Source: Artemisia argyi
Taxonomy: Eukaryota; Streptophyta; Magnoliopsida; Asterales; Asteraceae
Assembly: GCA_030686995.1 (NCBI GenBank)
Contig: CM060704.1
Span: forward strand, 116,786,042 to 116,850,041
Length of the DNA: 64,000 nucleotides
Direction: 5' to 3'
Below the pieces are notes generated by a model. That model was not told where the DNA came from. It made no database searches and saw only the letters and a program-made list of their open reading frames with translations. Made by a program: the position numbers and the translations under genes. This document shows, in pieces, positions 45,550-57,019 of the stretch; position 1 is the stretch's first letter; the number at the start of each line of letters is the position of its first letter.

Positions 45550-46617
45550 ATGGAAGGTGGTAACATCTTTGAACCCATCAACCCACCACAACAAAACCAC
45601 CCACAAAACCCACCACTAGAAAACCAACCTAGCCACCAAGGAGAGTATTCCCGTCCTAGCCACCAAGGCTATCGAAACACTATTGAGCTCACTCAAGGAG
45701 CCAATGTGTCCCCCTTGCGATCCGACACCATCCGGTTGGTGCAAAGCGGATGTGCATTCCATGGACTTCGTTCCGAAGATCCTAATCAACATCTCAAGGA
45801 TTTCCTTAAAGTTGTAGATTCTATAGAACTTGATGTTACAACTAGAGAGTCGAGCCGATTTCGCCTATTCCAATTCTCTCTACGTGATCAAGCTAGTCAA
45901 CAGCTTGAACGTTTACCCGCAGGATCCATCACCTTATGGGATGATCTCACCACTCGTTTCCTTGCTCAATTTTTCCCACCGGGGAGAAATACCAAGCTTA
46001 GAAATGATATCTTCATGTTCGACCAACGTCAAGGTGAAACTTTATATGAAGCATGGACTCGTTTCAAGGACTTACTCCAAAAAGTCCCTCACCATGGCAT
46101 AGATCTTTGGCTCCAAGTCCAAATCTTCTATGACCATATCGATCTCTCCACAAGGCGAACCATTGACCAATCGGCCGGTGGCAAGCTACGTGATCTAAGT
46201 GCGGAAGAATCATGGGAACTCATAGAAGATCTTGCTCTCTATGACAACGAAAGTTAGAATGATCCCCGTGATTTGAACAAAACGGTCAAGGCAATATCTT
46301 TGCCTTCGAACAATTCTAGCACTCCCAACCGTAGGATCATGGAACTTGAAGACCAAGTCAAGTTTCTCATGAAATCTTACGAAGCTCCTAAGCCTTCAAG
46401 CCAAGTGAACAAAATCACTTCTTCATGCGAATTATGTAGTGGTCCCCACGACACTCGTGATTGTGTGGAACTCCCCGGACAAGCTTTTGCAGACTACGCA
46501 TCCTCGCGTCTTGAAGAAGCGGGAGACAAGTGGTACACTTTCAAACCCGAGCCAAACCCTTACGGTGATTCCTACAACCCTTCTTGGAAAAATCACCCGA
46601 ACCTTAGGTGGAAATAA
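45550..46617 (+). pseudogene. Athila-type Gag (two frames joined by a stop)
   Basis: N-terminal Pro/Gln/Asn-rich stretch, then the gag fold with FHGLRSEDPNQHLKDFLKVV, LRDQASQQLERLPAGSI, TRFLAQFFPPG and QGETLYEAWTRFKDLLQKVP. A TAG at 46255 falls at a position where Trp is usual (NES-stop-ND). The frame continues to a putative zinc-binding region (CELCSGPHDTRDC) and ends at 46617. An LTR copy interrupts the element at 46683, so protease and pol are missing. Start ATG 45550 follows the LTR and primer site by about 150 bp, as expected. Confidence 0.85.
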
Positions 46618-46682
46618 AATCAAAACAATTCTTCCAATCCGCCTAATCGTTACCAATCAAACGGTCCACCCTCTAACCGTAC

Positions 46683-47467
46683 TGATGAGGCAAAAAATGA
46701 ACCACTTTTAGGGGGTCATTTAAGCTCGGAATTGAATTTATTTGATCAAATATTACCCTAAATCGTTCCTTTTGTGATTTTAGGTACTTTGGGAGTGAAA
46801 TCTGGAAAAGGAAGCAATTCGGACGTTTTTGGAGCATAAAAGTGAAGAAAAGGCCAAAGACTTAATTTTCCATGCTGGGAACAGTGTATGACGGCGTCAA
46901 GAAGGCAATCCTGACGGCGTCAAGAGTAAACACCATGACGACCCAGAAGAAACATGAAGGCGTCACAAGAAGAGCGTCAAGAGTTAATTGTGTGACGGCC
47001 TGCAAAAGGGGACTACATGATGGCGTCAGATGTAGATCTAGGCAGTCCGAGGAATTATTGGGCGGCGAGATGATGGCGTCATACATTTGTTCTTGACGCC
47101 GTCACCTCCTAATATCTATATACAGCTTTTCAAGGGTTTTCAACCCTTGAATCCTTACATGTGCTATTGAGATAAGTCTTCTCTTAATTCAATCAATATG
47201 TCTATTTGTTGGTTGTCTATATCTTGTGCTTGTCTTGATTTCAACATGCTAGGCTAGATTTATCTTGTGTTTGCTTAGGTCTAATGAAACCTAGATGTTA
47301 ATTATGTATTGATTACTTGTTTATGGTTGTATTGGATGAATGATTTCAATGTTAGGCTTAAGAAAACTGGCAGATCTCCATTTGGTAACATGCTTGAACG
47401 TCTTAGGAAACATGAACCGATGTGTACTAGGTTTTATTGGTTGTATTTAATGCATGAGTAAATTCTA
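46683..47467 (+). repeat. LTR of the TGATGAGGC family, copy 4 (3' truncated)
   Basis: Starts TGATGAGGCAAAAAATG inside the Athila gag and follows copy 3 with internal deletions until about TAAATTCTAATGA (47467). It then meets unrelated sequence. Confidence 0.75.
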
Positions 47468-47670
47468 ATGAGTAAACATGAACCATCAGGAGGGAGAAGA
47501 ACATGCCAAAAGAAGTAGTCTTTCATCTCTAGTACGTCGGTTGTTCGAGGGAATTGTGCTTACACTAGAACCGAAGAAGTACTAATGATGTGTACATCGG
47601 AGCGTATTACCAACCTTCTATCCAATACTATGTGAGTTATGCTATGATGCTCCCAGAACGACAACCATGG
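47468..47670 (+). other. Left flank of copia 2: part of an older element
   Basis: Non-coding. With 61795-62143 it made one continuous stretch before copia 2 inserted (both sides share CATGG). Since the right part ends in a polypurine tract and LTR, this is probably the 3' internal region of an older copia element. Confidence 0.5.
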
Positions 47671-48114
47671 TGTAAGGAATTATTGAAGATACTATTGATT
47701 GATACTGCTGACAGGTTCCTGCGGAAGGCTTAGTGACTTTCTACTGATGACTGGTTCCTGCGGACATATAGAGATCCTACGGATAGAGTTTAACCGTGGA
47801 TATAACTTATGTATTTTAGGACAAGATATGTAGAATATCTTTTATTAGTTTTTCATTATTCGTTTCTTGTAAGAAAGGTTAGGGTTTCCACTAGTATATA
47901 AGGAACCCTAGGTCATTGTAATGTGTACGAGTTTCATTAACATTATTAGTAAAAGTTTATCGATCCATAGAGGATCAAGTTTAGTATAAGTTTGTTTTTA
48001 TATTCCGTAATAATTACAAGCTCACAGAGATTATCTAACTTAGTCTTACTAGTGATTACATTAGTTGGCTAACGATCTATTGGCTCATGATCTATCAAGG
48101 TAAATATCCCTACA
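47671..48114 (+). repeat. 5' LTR of copia 2
   Basis: 444 bp, TGTAAGGAATT...TCCCTACA. Contains a TATATAAG box at about 47895-47902, likely the element promoter. Confidence 0.95.
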
Positions 48115-48116
48115 AG

Positions 48117-48129
48117 TGGTATCAGAGCC
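48117..48129 (+). other. Primer-binding site of copia 2
   Basis: TGGTATCAGAGCC two bases after the LTR, complementary to the 3' end of initiator tRNA-Met, as in most plant copia elements. Confidence 0.9.
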
Positions 48130-48184
48130 ACTAGATACTCTCTGTAAACCTCAACACAATCACATAACTATTCAATCAGTACCA

Positions 48185-51043
48185 ATGGGAGATAAACCAG
48201 GCAGTGATGTTGCTCTCTCTGAAGCAGGCTCTCTTACTCAACAACTACAACAGGTGGCCTTCTCCAACAGCAATGCAAAACTTCCTTTTCTTAGGAAGGA
48301 TGAGTATGAGATCTGGGCCATGAAGATGCAGAACTGGATTGCAAGTGTTGATTATAACCTCTGGAATGTTATACTAAATGGTTGTCGTCCTAAAAAGCAA
48401 AGTGTTGATGCTAATGGTAAAGTTACAATTTTGGAACCTATTTCTGCTGAAGAAATTCTTGCTATTCAAAGGGAGAACAAATAGCTGCAGGCAATCCCTG
48501 ATGACCACATGGGAGATTTTCATTCCATGACTGATCCAAGAGAAATCTGGTGGGCCATAAAAGCTAGATTTGGTGGGAATGAAGAATCAAAGAGGATGAA
48601 AAAGAGTATGTTGAAGCTGGAATTCCAAGAATTCAAGATTACTGAAGAGGAAGGTCTCCACAAAGGATATGACAGGTTTCAGAAGATTCTGAGTCACTTG
48701 AATCAGCTTCTAGCCAGACCTGACAATGAGGAGGTGAATTCCATGTTCTTAATAGCCTTACCTCCCTCATGGTCTCAAGTGAGTATATCATTGAAAACCA
48801 AAGGTGGCTTGGACTACCTCAGCTTTGATGACTTGTACAACAAACTCAGAGCTTTGGAAGGTGACATAAAGGGATTCTCTCCATATGCAGCAACTCCTTC
48901 ACAATCTGCATTTGTCAGTTCTAACTCAAACTACATGCCACATAACTATACAAGTCCATCCCCAGCACCACAGGTTTACTCAAGTCCATCCACTCCAAGC
49001 CAAAGTCTTCCAATGACCACATTGTCATTTTCAAGTGCTAATCCAATAACTCATCCAAAGATTAGTAATGTGATGGAAGATGTACTTCATTCATTTGTTG
49101 CTGAAGTTGACAAACAGCAACAAATTGCTTATGAAGATTTTGAGCAGATTGATGAACTTGCTCTAGAAGAGTTGGGCTTAAAGTGGCAAATGGCTATGCT
49201 TTCTCTCAAGGTTAGAAGATTTGAGCAAAAGGTTGGTAAAAAGCTCAATGTTGATGGAAGAGATGCAGCTAGGTTTAACAGAAGGAAAGTAAAGTGCTAT
49301 GCTTGTGGAGAAATTGGACATTTTGCAAGAGAATGCACAGCCAAGAAGGGTGAAGCCAGTACCAGGTATTCAGCATACAAGAAGAAAGAAGTGGAGGCTG
49401 GAGAATCAAAGGCCTTGATCACTGCTATAGATACTAGTGTTGACTGGAATGAGCATCAAGATGCTACAAGCAGCTCTCCTAAATCTCTTGCATGGCTAGC
49501 TGTGATGACAACTTTGGTCTCATGGGAATCTCTCCTCAGGTATCTACTTGTGTTTGTGATTGTGATTCTAAATATACAACTCTAAAAGAAGCTTATGATG
49601 ATCTGCAACCAAAATATAATGCTTGTTTTATTGAAGCTGCAACTTATAAAGAAGCTTTTAAAACTTTAGAACAACAAAAGGTGTGGTTTCAACAGAATCA
49701 ATTGGCCTATGAAGAAAAGATTAGAGTTTTAAGTAGAGATTTAGAATGTGCTAGCAATGAATTAAAGTTTTCTGAAAAAGAAAAAGCTAGGATTGAGTCT
49801 GAGAAAAGTGTTTTGCAAGAAAAACTAGATAAAGAAGTAGCTTTACATAAAAATTGGTTGATTTCAGGAGATAATTTAGCTAGTTGTCTTTATGGTAGTC
49901 AAGCTGTAAACTCTGGGATAGGTTTAGGGTTTAAAAAATATGTTGGCTTAGAAGCAAGGAATGATGTGGGTAAATCTACACCAGCAGGCTTAGCAAATTA
50001 TGTTAAAGAAGGAAATTTGCATGCTGTACCAGGACCCATCAGAGGTGTATTTATGCCTACTAACGAAACCTCTGACTTTGATGGTTCACACCATCTCTTT
50101 GGCAAAAAGTCTAAAGACTTGCCAAATAGGTCTGAAGACTCACCAACCATAGGAACCCCTAAGCCCACATCCCATAAGGTTGACTTACCAGAATCAAAGG
50201 AAACCACTGGCATTAGGATCAATGACTCCCCTGACACTAGAAGTATATCTAGTAATGATTCTAACACTTATGTCTCTTGTTCTTCCAGGGACAAGACCTC
50301 AGAGACCTCTAGTTATGCCAGCTGTGATTCCAAGACCAAGTCAGACTCACCCAAGTCATCAATAAAGAATTCTGACAAGTCATCTTACAAGTCTGTGGAC
50401 TCTGAAGTTGCTGCTAATGAAGTTCTTTCTAAGACAGCCTCTTCTGAAGACTTGTTATTTACTTTTTATGAAAACAATTCCTTTCAGTGTTTACAAAACA
50501 ATTCTATTTCTGGTGTTTCTTTGAATAATTCTATGTTTAATCAGACATCTTTTGGTTTTAATAAATCTTCTAAGAAGAAGAAGTGTTTTGTTTGTGGTAG
50601 CAAATTGCATTTAATTAAGGATTGTGATTTCCATGAGAAGAGGATGGGTGTTTCTGTTGTTAATAATAGACCTAGACAAAAGTGGACTAAAACTTGTACC
50701 AAACCCTTATTAGTTCCACAGGCAAAGTATCATGTCAGCAGAATGTATTCCACTCCTGCTGATTGGACTGTTCCTTCTAATAGGTCTGGTTTTCATAATA
50801 GATATCCCAATAGAAATAGATATGGGCACAACCTTTTTATGGTATTAATCATTGGTATGAATATACTGACCACATGTTTATGGGAAGGAGTAATTGGATT
50901 CTGCTAAAAAGTCCTCAACAAATTGCTCTTGGACATACAAAAGACCATTTAACTACAGGGACTCCAGGAACAATTGTGGATCTAACTCAGCTTCTTGGGT
51001 TCATCATAATGATTCACAAGGCATGCTCAAGTCTTTCATGACT
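48185..51043 (+). pseudogene. Copia 2 Gag (broken)
   Basis: Starts ATGGGAGAT after the primer site. UBN2 gag helices begin with LPFLRKDEYEIWAMKMQNWI. A TAG at 48482 replaces a likely CAG. A zinc knuckle CYACGEIGHFARECT lies near 49295. A frame change near 49500 leads into a coiled-coil region (49560-49850), a Ser/Lys-rich linker and a second Cys motif, CFVCGSKLHLIKDC, near 50585. A further indel near 50840 and the natural-looking stop TAA near 51041 end the protein. Two Cys knuckles and a long spacer are unusual for copia in general but fit the large-gag elements I associate with Asteraceae. Confidence 0.85.
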
Positions 51044-51094
51044 TAAGTCTCTTAACATATTTTTGTTGTTGTATATTAACTTTCTTTGTTGTAG

Positions 51095-54000
51095 GAACAT
51101 CCTCTTCTTAATAAAGACTTAGGTATAGTTGATAGTGGCTGTTCAAGAAACATGTCTGGTAACCAAGAAAAGCTGCATGACTTTGTGCCTATTAATGGAG
51201 GTATAGTGAGGTTTGGAAGTGGAGTAGGAAGGATCAATAGCAAAGGAACCATTAAAACTCCAAAGATGGATTTTGAGAATGTCTACTTTGTGAAGGAGCT
51301 TCAAGGATTCAATTTGTTCTCAGTCTCACAAATTTGTGACAAAAAGCTTCCTGTGCTTTTCACTGAAGATGGTTGTTTCATTCTTTCACCTGAGTTTCAA
51401 ATGCCTGATGACAATCATGTATTACTAAAGGCTCCAAGAAACCATAATCTTTATACTTTTGACTTGAATGATGTCAAGCTAGAAGGTGATCTAACATGCT
51501 TGGTGGCTAAAGCATCGTTGGATGAATCTACTAAATGGCATAGGAGGATGGCACATGTTAATTTTAAGGTCATCAACAAACTTGCTAAAGATGGACTTGT
51601 TCATGGACTTCCTTCCAAGATCTTCACCAATGAGCATAATTGTTTGGCTTGTAACAAGGGTAAGCAACACAAGGCTTCTTATAAAGCCATTACTGTAGTG
51701 AGCACAATCTCAGAACCATTGTAGCTGCTTCACATGGATCTTTTTGGTCCAACATCCATCAGGAGTATTGATCATAAGTATTTCTGTTTGGTGATCACTG
51801 ATGCTTTCAGCAGATTCAGCTGGACATTTTTCTTGGTAACTAAAGATCAAACCTTTCAGGCACTCAAAGAATTTATGGCTCTAGTTGAAAACCAACTTAA
51901 CAAAAAGATTAAAGGTATAAGGTGTAACAATGGAACAGAGTTCAAAAATGCTAATCGCATTGAGCTTTGTGGTTTAAAGGGTATTAAAAGAGACTATAGC
52001 ACTCCTAGGACTCCACAACAGAATGGAGTTGTTGAAAGGAAGAATAGAACCCTTATAGAGGTTGCAAGATCTATGCTTGCTGACTCTAAACTTCCCACCA
52101 TGTTTTGGACTGAAGCAGTTGGCACTGCTTGTTATGTATTGAATAGGGTGTTGATTACTAGACCTCACAATAAAACACCCTATGAGCTATTGACAGGGAA
52201 GAAGCCTACCATTGAACACTTGAAACCTTTTGGTTGTCAGGTGACCATTCTTAATACAAGTGATCACTTAGGCAAATTTGAAGCAAAAGCTGCTGAAGGG
52301 TATATTGTTGGTTACTCAGCTCATAGCAAGGCTTACAGGGTCTATAACTTGGCTGCAAAGAAGATAGAAGAGACTCTTAACCTGAAATTTCTGGAGGAGA
52401 ATGTAAATGTTCAAGGAAAAGGTCATGAATGGTATTTTGACCTTGATTATCTTACAGATTATTTGGGTTATGCTAGACACAAAACTAACCCCTCTGCAGG
52501 TATAAAAGTGTCATCTTCTAACAATGCAAGTACCCTACAGGATGATTCAGACATTGATTCAGAATGTGATGAACCCACTATTGTTGTAACTACTCTACCA
52601 ATTCAAATAGCAGATCCTCCTAACAAAGAAGCCTCTGATGCCAAATCTGCTGATGATGTGGAAAATTCAACCTATGCAGAAGATCTTGCTAGACTCAAAA
52701 AGCAAGAACATGCAGCTGCTGAGGAAGCTAGAAGACTTGGTCTTGAATTTGCTCAAGACACTGAAACCCTCTTAAAACAAGCTGCTGTTGAAGAAAGCAG
52801 AAAACCTAGTTCTGCTGATGCATCAGCTGATGCAGCTGTTGATTCTGCTGATGGAGATTCTGCTGAAGGCATTTCTGCTGCAGTTCCCGTTTCCAATGAA
52901 GCTTCCACAAGTTTGGATGAACCTTATGGCAGGTTTCCAATTCCCTCAGATCTTGCTAATGTTGAGCAAAATGAAGGCATTTTTCAATCAGCTTCTTATG
53001 ATGAAGACTTTGCTCCTACTTTAACCAATCTTGATACCTCAATTGATGTTATTCCTGTTGCAACTAAAAGGATCAACACCATACATCCACAAGATAATAT
53101 ACTTGGTGATCCAAATGCTATGGTACTCACCAGGAGTGCCATTAAGAATACCAAGTTTGGGCAATGTGCATTTTTGACTTATGTATCCACTCAGAAGAGA
53201 GACAACCACACAGATCAGAAGCATTGTTTATTTGCTTGTTTCTTGTCTCAAGTTGAACCCACAAGCATTAAATAGGCTTTGAGTGAGCTTAGATGGGTTG
53301 AAGCTATGCAGGAAGAGATGCAACAATTCAAGAATCAAGATGTTTGGGTACTTGTTGATCTGCCTGCAGGGAAAATTGCAATTGGGACCAAGTGGATCTT
53401 AAAATGCAAGAGGGATGCCAGAGGTATTGTGGTCAGAAATAAAGTAAGATTGGTGGCTCAAGGTTTCAGACAAGAAGAAGGGATTGCCTACACTGAGGTC
53501 TTTGCACCTGTTGCTAGGGTTGAGGCCATTAGACTGTTTTTAGCCTTTGCCTCATATATGGGGTTTAAGGTCTATCAGATGGATGTCAAGAGTGCCTTTC
53601 TCTATGGCAAAATTGAAGAGGAGGTATATGTTACTCAACCACAGGGCTTTGAAGACCCCATCATCCTAAGAAGGTTTAAAAAGTTGTCAAGGCACTTTAT
53701 GGACTTCACCAAGCACCAAGAGCATGGTATACTAGATTGTCTACATTTCTTTTGGAGCATGGATACAGAAGAGGAGCTATTGATAAGACCCTCTTTATTA
53801 AGAAAAACTCCAGGGACATCATTCTAGTACAGGTATATGTGGATGACATCATCTTTGGATCCACAAAGGAAGCATGGTGCAGGGAATTTGAAGATTTGAT
53901 GAAAGGTGAATTTCAAATGAGTGCAATGGGGGAGTTAACCTTTTTCCTAGGGCTGCAAGTCAAACAACAACCTGAAGGGATCTTTATTCATCAGGAGAAG

Positions 54001-54777
54001 TATGTTAAAGATATTTTGAAAAAGTTTGACTTTGAACTTTTAAGGACTGCTACCACTCCATATGAACCACCCAAGCTTAAGAATCCAAATGAGCAAGATG
54101 AGGCTGTGAATGTTCATCTCTATAGGTCCATGATTGGATCACTCATGTATCTAACAACTTCTAGGCCTGACATTAACTTTGATGTCAGTGCTTGCTCAAG
54201 ACATCAAGTCACTCCACTGACTTCCCACCTAAATGCTGTGAGGAAAATTTTCAAGTACATCAAGGGCCAACCCAAACTAGGCCTTTGGTACCCAAGGGAT
54301 TCACCATTTGTGTTGGAGGCTTACAGTGATAGTGATTATGCTGGAGCTAATTTGGATAGGAAGTCCACAACAGGAGGTTGTCAATTTCTTGGTAGAAGAC
54401 TCATCTCTTGGTAGTGCAAGAAACAAACCATAGTGGCTACTTCTACTACTGAAGCAGAATATGTTGTTGTTGCCAATTGTTGTGGTCAGGTACTTTGGAT
54501 TCAAAATCAGATGTTAGATTATGGGTTTAACTTTATGAACACTAAAATCTACATTGATAATCAAAGTACTATTTCTATTGTTAAAAATCCTGTTTTTCAT
54601 CAGAGAACTAAACATATAGAAATTAGGCACCATTTTATAAGAGATGCAAATGAGAAGCATCTAATTCAAGTGCTTAAAATTCACACTGATGATAATGTGG
54701 CTGATTTTTTAACAAAAGCTTTTGATGGACCTAGGTTTAATCCCCTAGTTGTCAACATTGGGATGGTTAACCCTTGA
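51095..54777 (+). pseudogene. Copia 2 Pol: protease, integrase, RT, RNase H (broken)
   Basis: Protease active site DSGCSRNM near 51130. The GAG-pre-integrase segment (KWHRRMAHVN) follows, then TAG at 51722 where Gln is expected. The integrase core has LLHMDLFGPT, then RCNNGTEFKN, in which the catalytic Asp is Asn, then NGVVERKN. A long acidic Ala/Ser-rich linker leads to TAG at 53273 (likely CAG). RT follows with WVEAMQEEM, MDVKSAFLYG, a frame change near 53660 and YVDD near 53839. RNase H has AYSDSDYAGA, TAG at 54412 (Gln position), ATSTTEAEY and IDNQSTISI, and ends at 54777. Dead in this copy, but every domain is recognisable. Confidence 0.93.
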
Positions 54778-54788
54778 ATACTATGTTT

Positions 54789-54839
54789 GAGGGGAGGCAT
54801 AAGCCTCAGGGGAGGCATATGCCTCAGGGGAGGATTGTA
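54789..54839 (+). repeat. Internal polypurine-tract-like repeats just after pol
   Basis: Three AGGGGAGG units separated by palindromes (AGGCATATGCCT). The third continues as AGGGGAGGATTGTA, identical over 14 bases to the true polypurine tract/3' LTR border at 61336-61349. It marks where the 3' LTR would sit if the accessory region were absent. Confidence 0.75.
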
Positions 54840-55146
54840 CATGTTGTATTTATGTAGATTATTATGTTTTCTAGAATTATGTTTACTAACTTTGTTTTTC
54901 AGGTTTCTTTCTAATTTTGTATATTACTTTGGTTGTTCTTTTGTGTTTTGTTTGACTGTTTGGTTTCAGATCATGTTTCTGTTGATATACAAAGATCTAC
55001 ATTCAGTGGAATTAGATGTAAAGACATCAAAGTAAATTTTATTCATTAGTGGAAAGCTTGGTACATCAAGATATGTCATCAGAAGAAACACAAAATACAT
55101 CAAACAACAACAAACAACCACCACCACATCCCTAAACCTCAACTCC
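54840..55146. other. Spacer between pol and the first antisense ORF
   Basis: Non-coding T-rich sequence. It would hold the 3' end of the antisense transcript. Nothing else seen. Confidence 0.5.
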
Positions 55147-55572
55147 CTACTCCATCTTTCTCTCCCCTTTGCCCAAGTCCTTTGGGTCTGGCATTTTCTT
55201 GTGGACCCCTCTGGATTGCATGTCCTTGTTCCAGAGCTTGGGAGCTGCAAGACCAAGGACCACCTTCAATGGACCCTTCTTCCTTCTTGAGGACTGTGGC
55301 TCTTCAGGGACAAAGATCCTTCTCATATCTGCACATACTCTTTCCATTTCACTGGTTAAGAATGCAATGACAGGAGTGAAATCAGGGATAACCATAGCTA
55401 GAGGAGTTGGTGTTTCCTCAGCTTCAGGGGTTTCTTCTGATGAGGTTGGAGATGGATAAAACTCTGAAGGACCTTCACCTAAGTAATAGTATGATCTTTG
55501 GATTTGAGGTATGTCAAAGGTAGAGTCTGATGAATCAGAAGAGATTTCAATGACTTTGGGGGATGGCTTCAT
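55147..55572 (-). CDS. Antisense accessory ORF A of copia 2
   Basis: 141 residues, opposite to gag-pol. Begins with ISSDSSDSTFD-type acidic serine clusters, then a Glu/Pro/Thr-rich part. A basic segment PEEPQSSRRKKGPLKVVLGL is close to ORF B (PEKPQSSRPRKRK...KVVLGL), and a Lys/Glu-rich tail follows. It is a paralogue of ORF B in order and motif content. Probably disordered and nuclear, but the function is unknown. A TATAAATA box lies 71 bp upstream of the ATG. The frame has no stop, unlike gag and pol. Confidence 0.6.
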   Translation of the reverse strand: MKPSPKVIEISSDSSDSTFDIPQIQRSYYYLGEGPSEFYPSPTSSEETPEAEETPTPLAMVIPDFTPVIAFLTSEMERVCADMRRIFVPEEPQSSRRKKGPLKVVLGLAAPKLWNKDMQSRGVHKKMPDPKDLGKGERKME

Positions 55573-55642
55573 GTTTTGAATGTGAGAAAGACTTTGGGAT
55601 ATGTTATTTGTGGGATGGTGAGTTGATTATGACTTGAAGATT

Positions 55643-55650
55643 TATTTATA
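55643..55650 (-). promoter_or_regulatory. TATA box of antisense ORF A
   Basis: TATAAATA on the minus strand, 71 bp upstream of ATG 55572. It matches the position of the box before ORF B. Confidence 0.5.
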
Positions 55651-55971
55651 AAGACATGATTTGGGTTAAATGTGAGTTAATGTAAGTAAATGGGAGGTAG
55701 TTGAGTCAGTAGCAATTACTAATTGTGCAAGTTGTCCACTTAAGTGGATCCTTCGGATGAAATTCAATGGTTTGACCAACATGCTACTGATACTATCTAG
55801 TTTGTTGTTAAGTGTGTTCCTGTTGATGACTGGTTCAAAATCAATTTATTCAGGGGAATGCTGATCTATCAGAAGAATTAAAACAAGTAAAAACTAACAA
55901 GGCAAATTTTTATTGATTCTTCAAGAAGTACAATACAAGACAGTGAAATTGAAAGATTAACAACAAAGTTC

Positions 55972-56490
55972 CTATTCTACTTTGCCCTTGCCCTTGCCTT
56001 CCACAGTCTTCTTCTTGCCCTTGTTGTTGATGTTGAAGAGTCCTTGCCATTGAGGACAGGGCAAACCTAAAACAACCTTTCTGGTCTTTGGTAATGGGGA
56101 ATTTACTTTTCTTTTTCTTGGACGAGAGGACTGAGGCTTCTCAGGGGTTGTAGGGTTGTAAAGTGCATCATTATCATCATTCTCTTCATCAGAAGAAGTG
56201 AAGATGAAGGGAGACTCCTCAGGATTGGGAACTTTGTTTGCCCTCTCCAATGCATTCCATCTTCTCTCCATCTCTCTCTGGTACTCTGGATCATCGATTT
56301 CAGAAGGGTATGGTGGAAGATCTTCTGATGATGAACTAGGAGCAGGGACATCATGTTTCTTCTTCTTGGCTTGTTCCTTTGTGAGACCACGAGGACGTGT
56401 TGGCATATTGAGTGGTGGTGGAGATGTTAGTGAGTCTGATGTATCAGAGGAGTCAGAAGAAAGGTTGATGATATGTTGATTGGAAGCCAT
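55972..56490 (-). CDS. Antisense accessory ORF B of copia 2
   Basis: 172 residues. It starts MASNQHIINLSSDSSDTSD, like ORF A's KVIEISSDSSDS. A basic stretch (TKEQAKKKKHD) and an acidic part (SSDEENDDNDA) follow, then PEKPQSSRPRKRK...KVVLGLPCP and a Lys/Gly-rich end. No known domain, membrane segment or signal peptide. It probably arose with ORF A by tandem duplication. TATAAATA stands 76 bp upstream. It is divergent to the large sense ORF at 57020, with about 530 bp between the two ATGs. Confidence 0.6.
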   Translation of the reverse strand: MASNQHIINLSSDSSDTSDSLTSPPPLNMPTRPRGLTKEQAKKKKHDVPAPSSSSEDLPPYPSEIDDPEYQREMERRWNALERANKVPNPEESPFIFTSSDEENDDNDALYNPTTPEKPQSSRPRKRKVNSPLPKTRKVVLGLPCPQWQGLFNINNKGKKKTVEGKGKGKVE

Positions 56491-56565
56491 GGATGTACTG
56501 TTGATTGGAGGTATTAAAATTAGGGATTTGATTTGAAGTGGAGAAATTTGGGGATAATTAGACTT

Positions 56566-56573
56566 TATTTATA
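56566..56573 (-). promoter_or_regulatory. TATA box of antisense ORF B (divergent promoter)
   Basis: TATAAATA on the minus strand, 76 bp before ATG 56490. With the plus-strand TATAAA at 56953 it makes a divergent promoter region of about 380 bp. Confidence 0.5.
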
Positions 56574-56952
56574 AGATCCCCCAACCGCGTGTCTTTATTA
56601 CCATTAATGCGAGGTAGTTTTGAGATACTTAAGGGTTCTTTGAAATTTGAATTAAGAGATATTTTTCAAAGATATTTGGTTTCCACTGACGGGTAGATTC
56701 TGCTGATTGATGCTGCTGTTGGTTCTGTTGACCATAGTCAAAGTTTGACTATTTTCTGCGGATTGACCTTTTGATTTCAGCCGTTTGATTTGGTTTCTTC
56801 GGATGAGTCAGTTAATTGGGATTTGCCTTAGTTGATTATTGGTCAAAGATTTCTTTCCAATAATTCATATCAGTTTCATTCCACGTTTGGTAACTTCCAT
56901 AATTACCCAAGACGTACATATCCCACTCCCAATTTAACTGATTCCATCTTGC

Positions 56953-56958
56953 TATAAA
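56953..56958 (+). promoter_or_regulatory. TATA box of the sense accessory ORF
   Basis: TATAAA in GCTATAAAGTTTC, 62 bp upstream of ATG 57020. Confidence 0.5.
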
Positions 56959-57019
56959 GTTTCAAAAACCATTTCAATATTCTTCAGAACTTCCAACCCT
57001 AATTTATTATTCTTAATCA

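Noticed and set aside
50990..51095. Intron between copia 2 gag and pol (T-rich, ends TTTGTTGTAG)
   Set aside because: No GT donor gives an in-frame join to the protease start.
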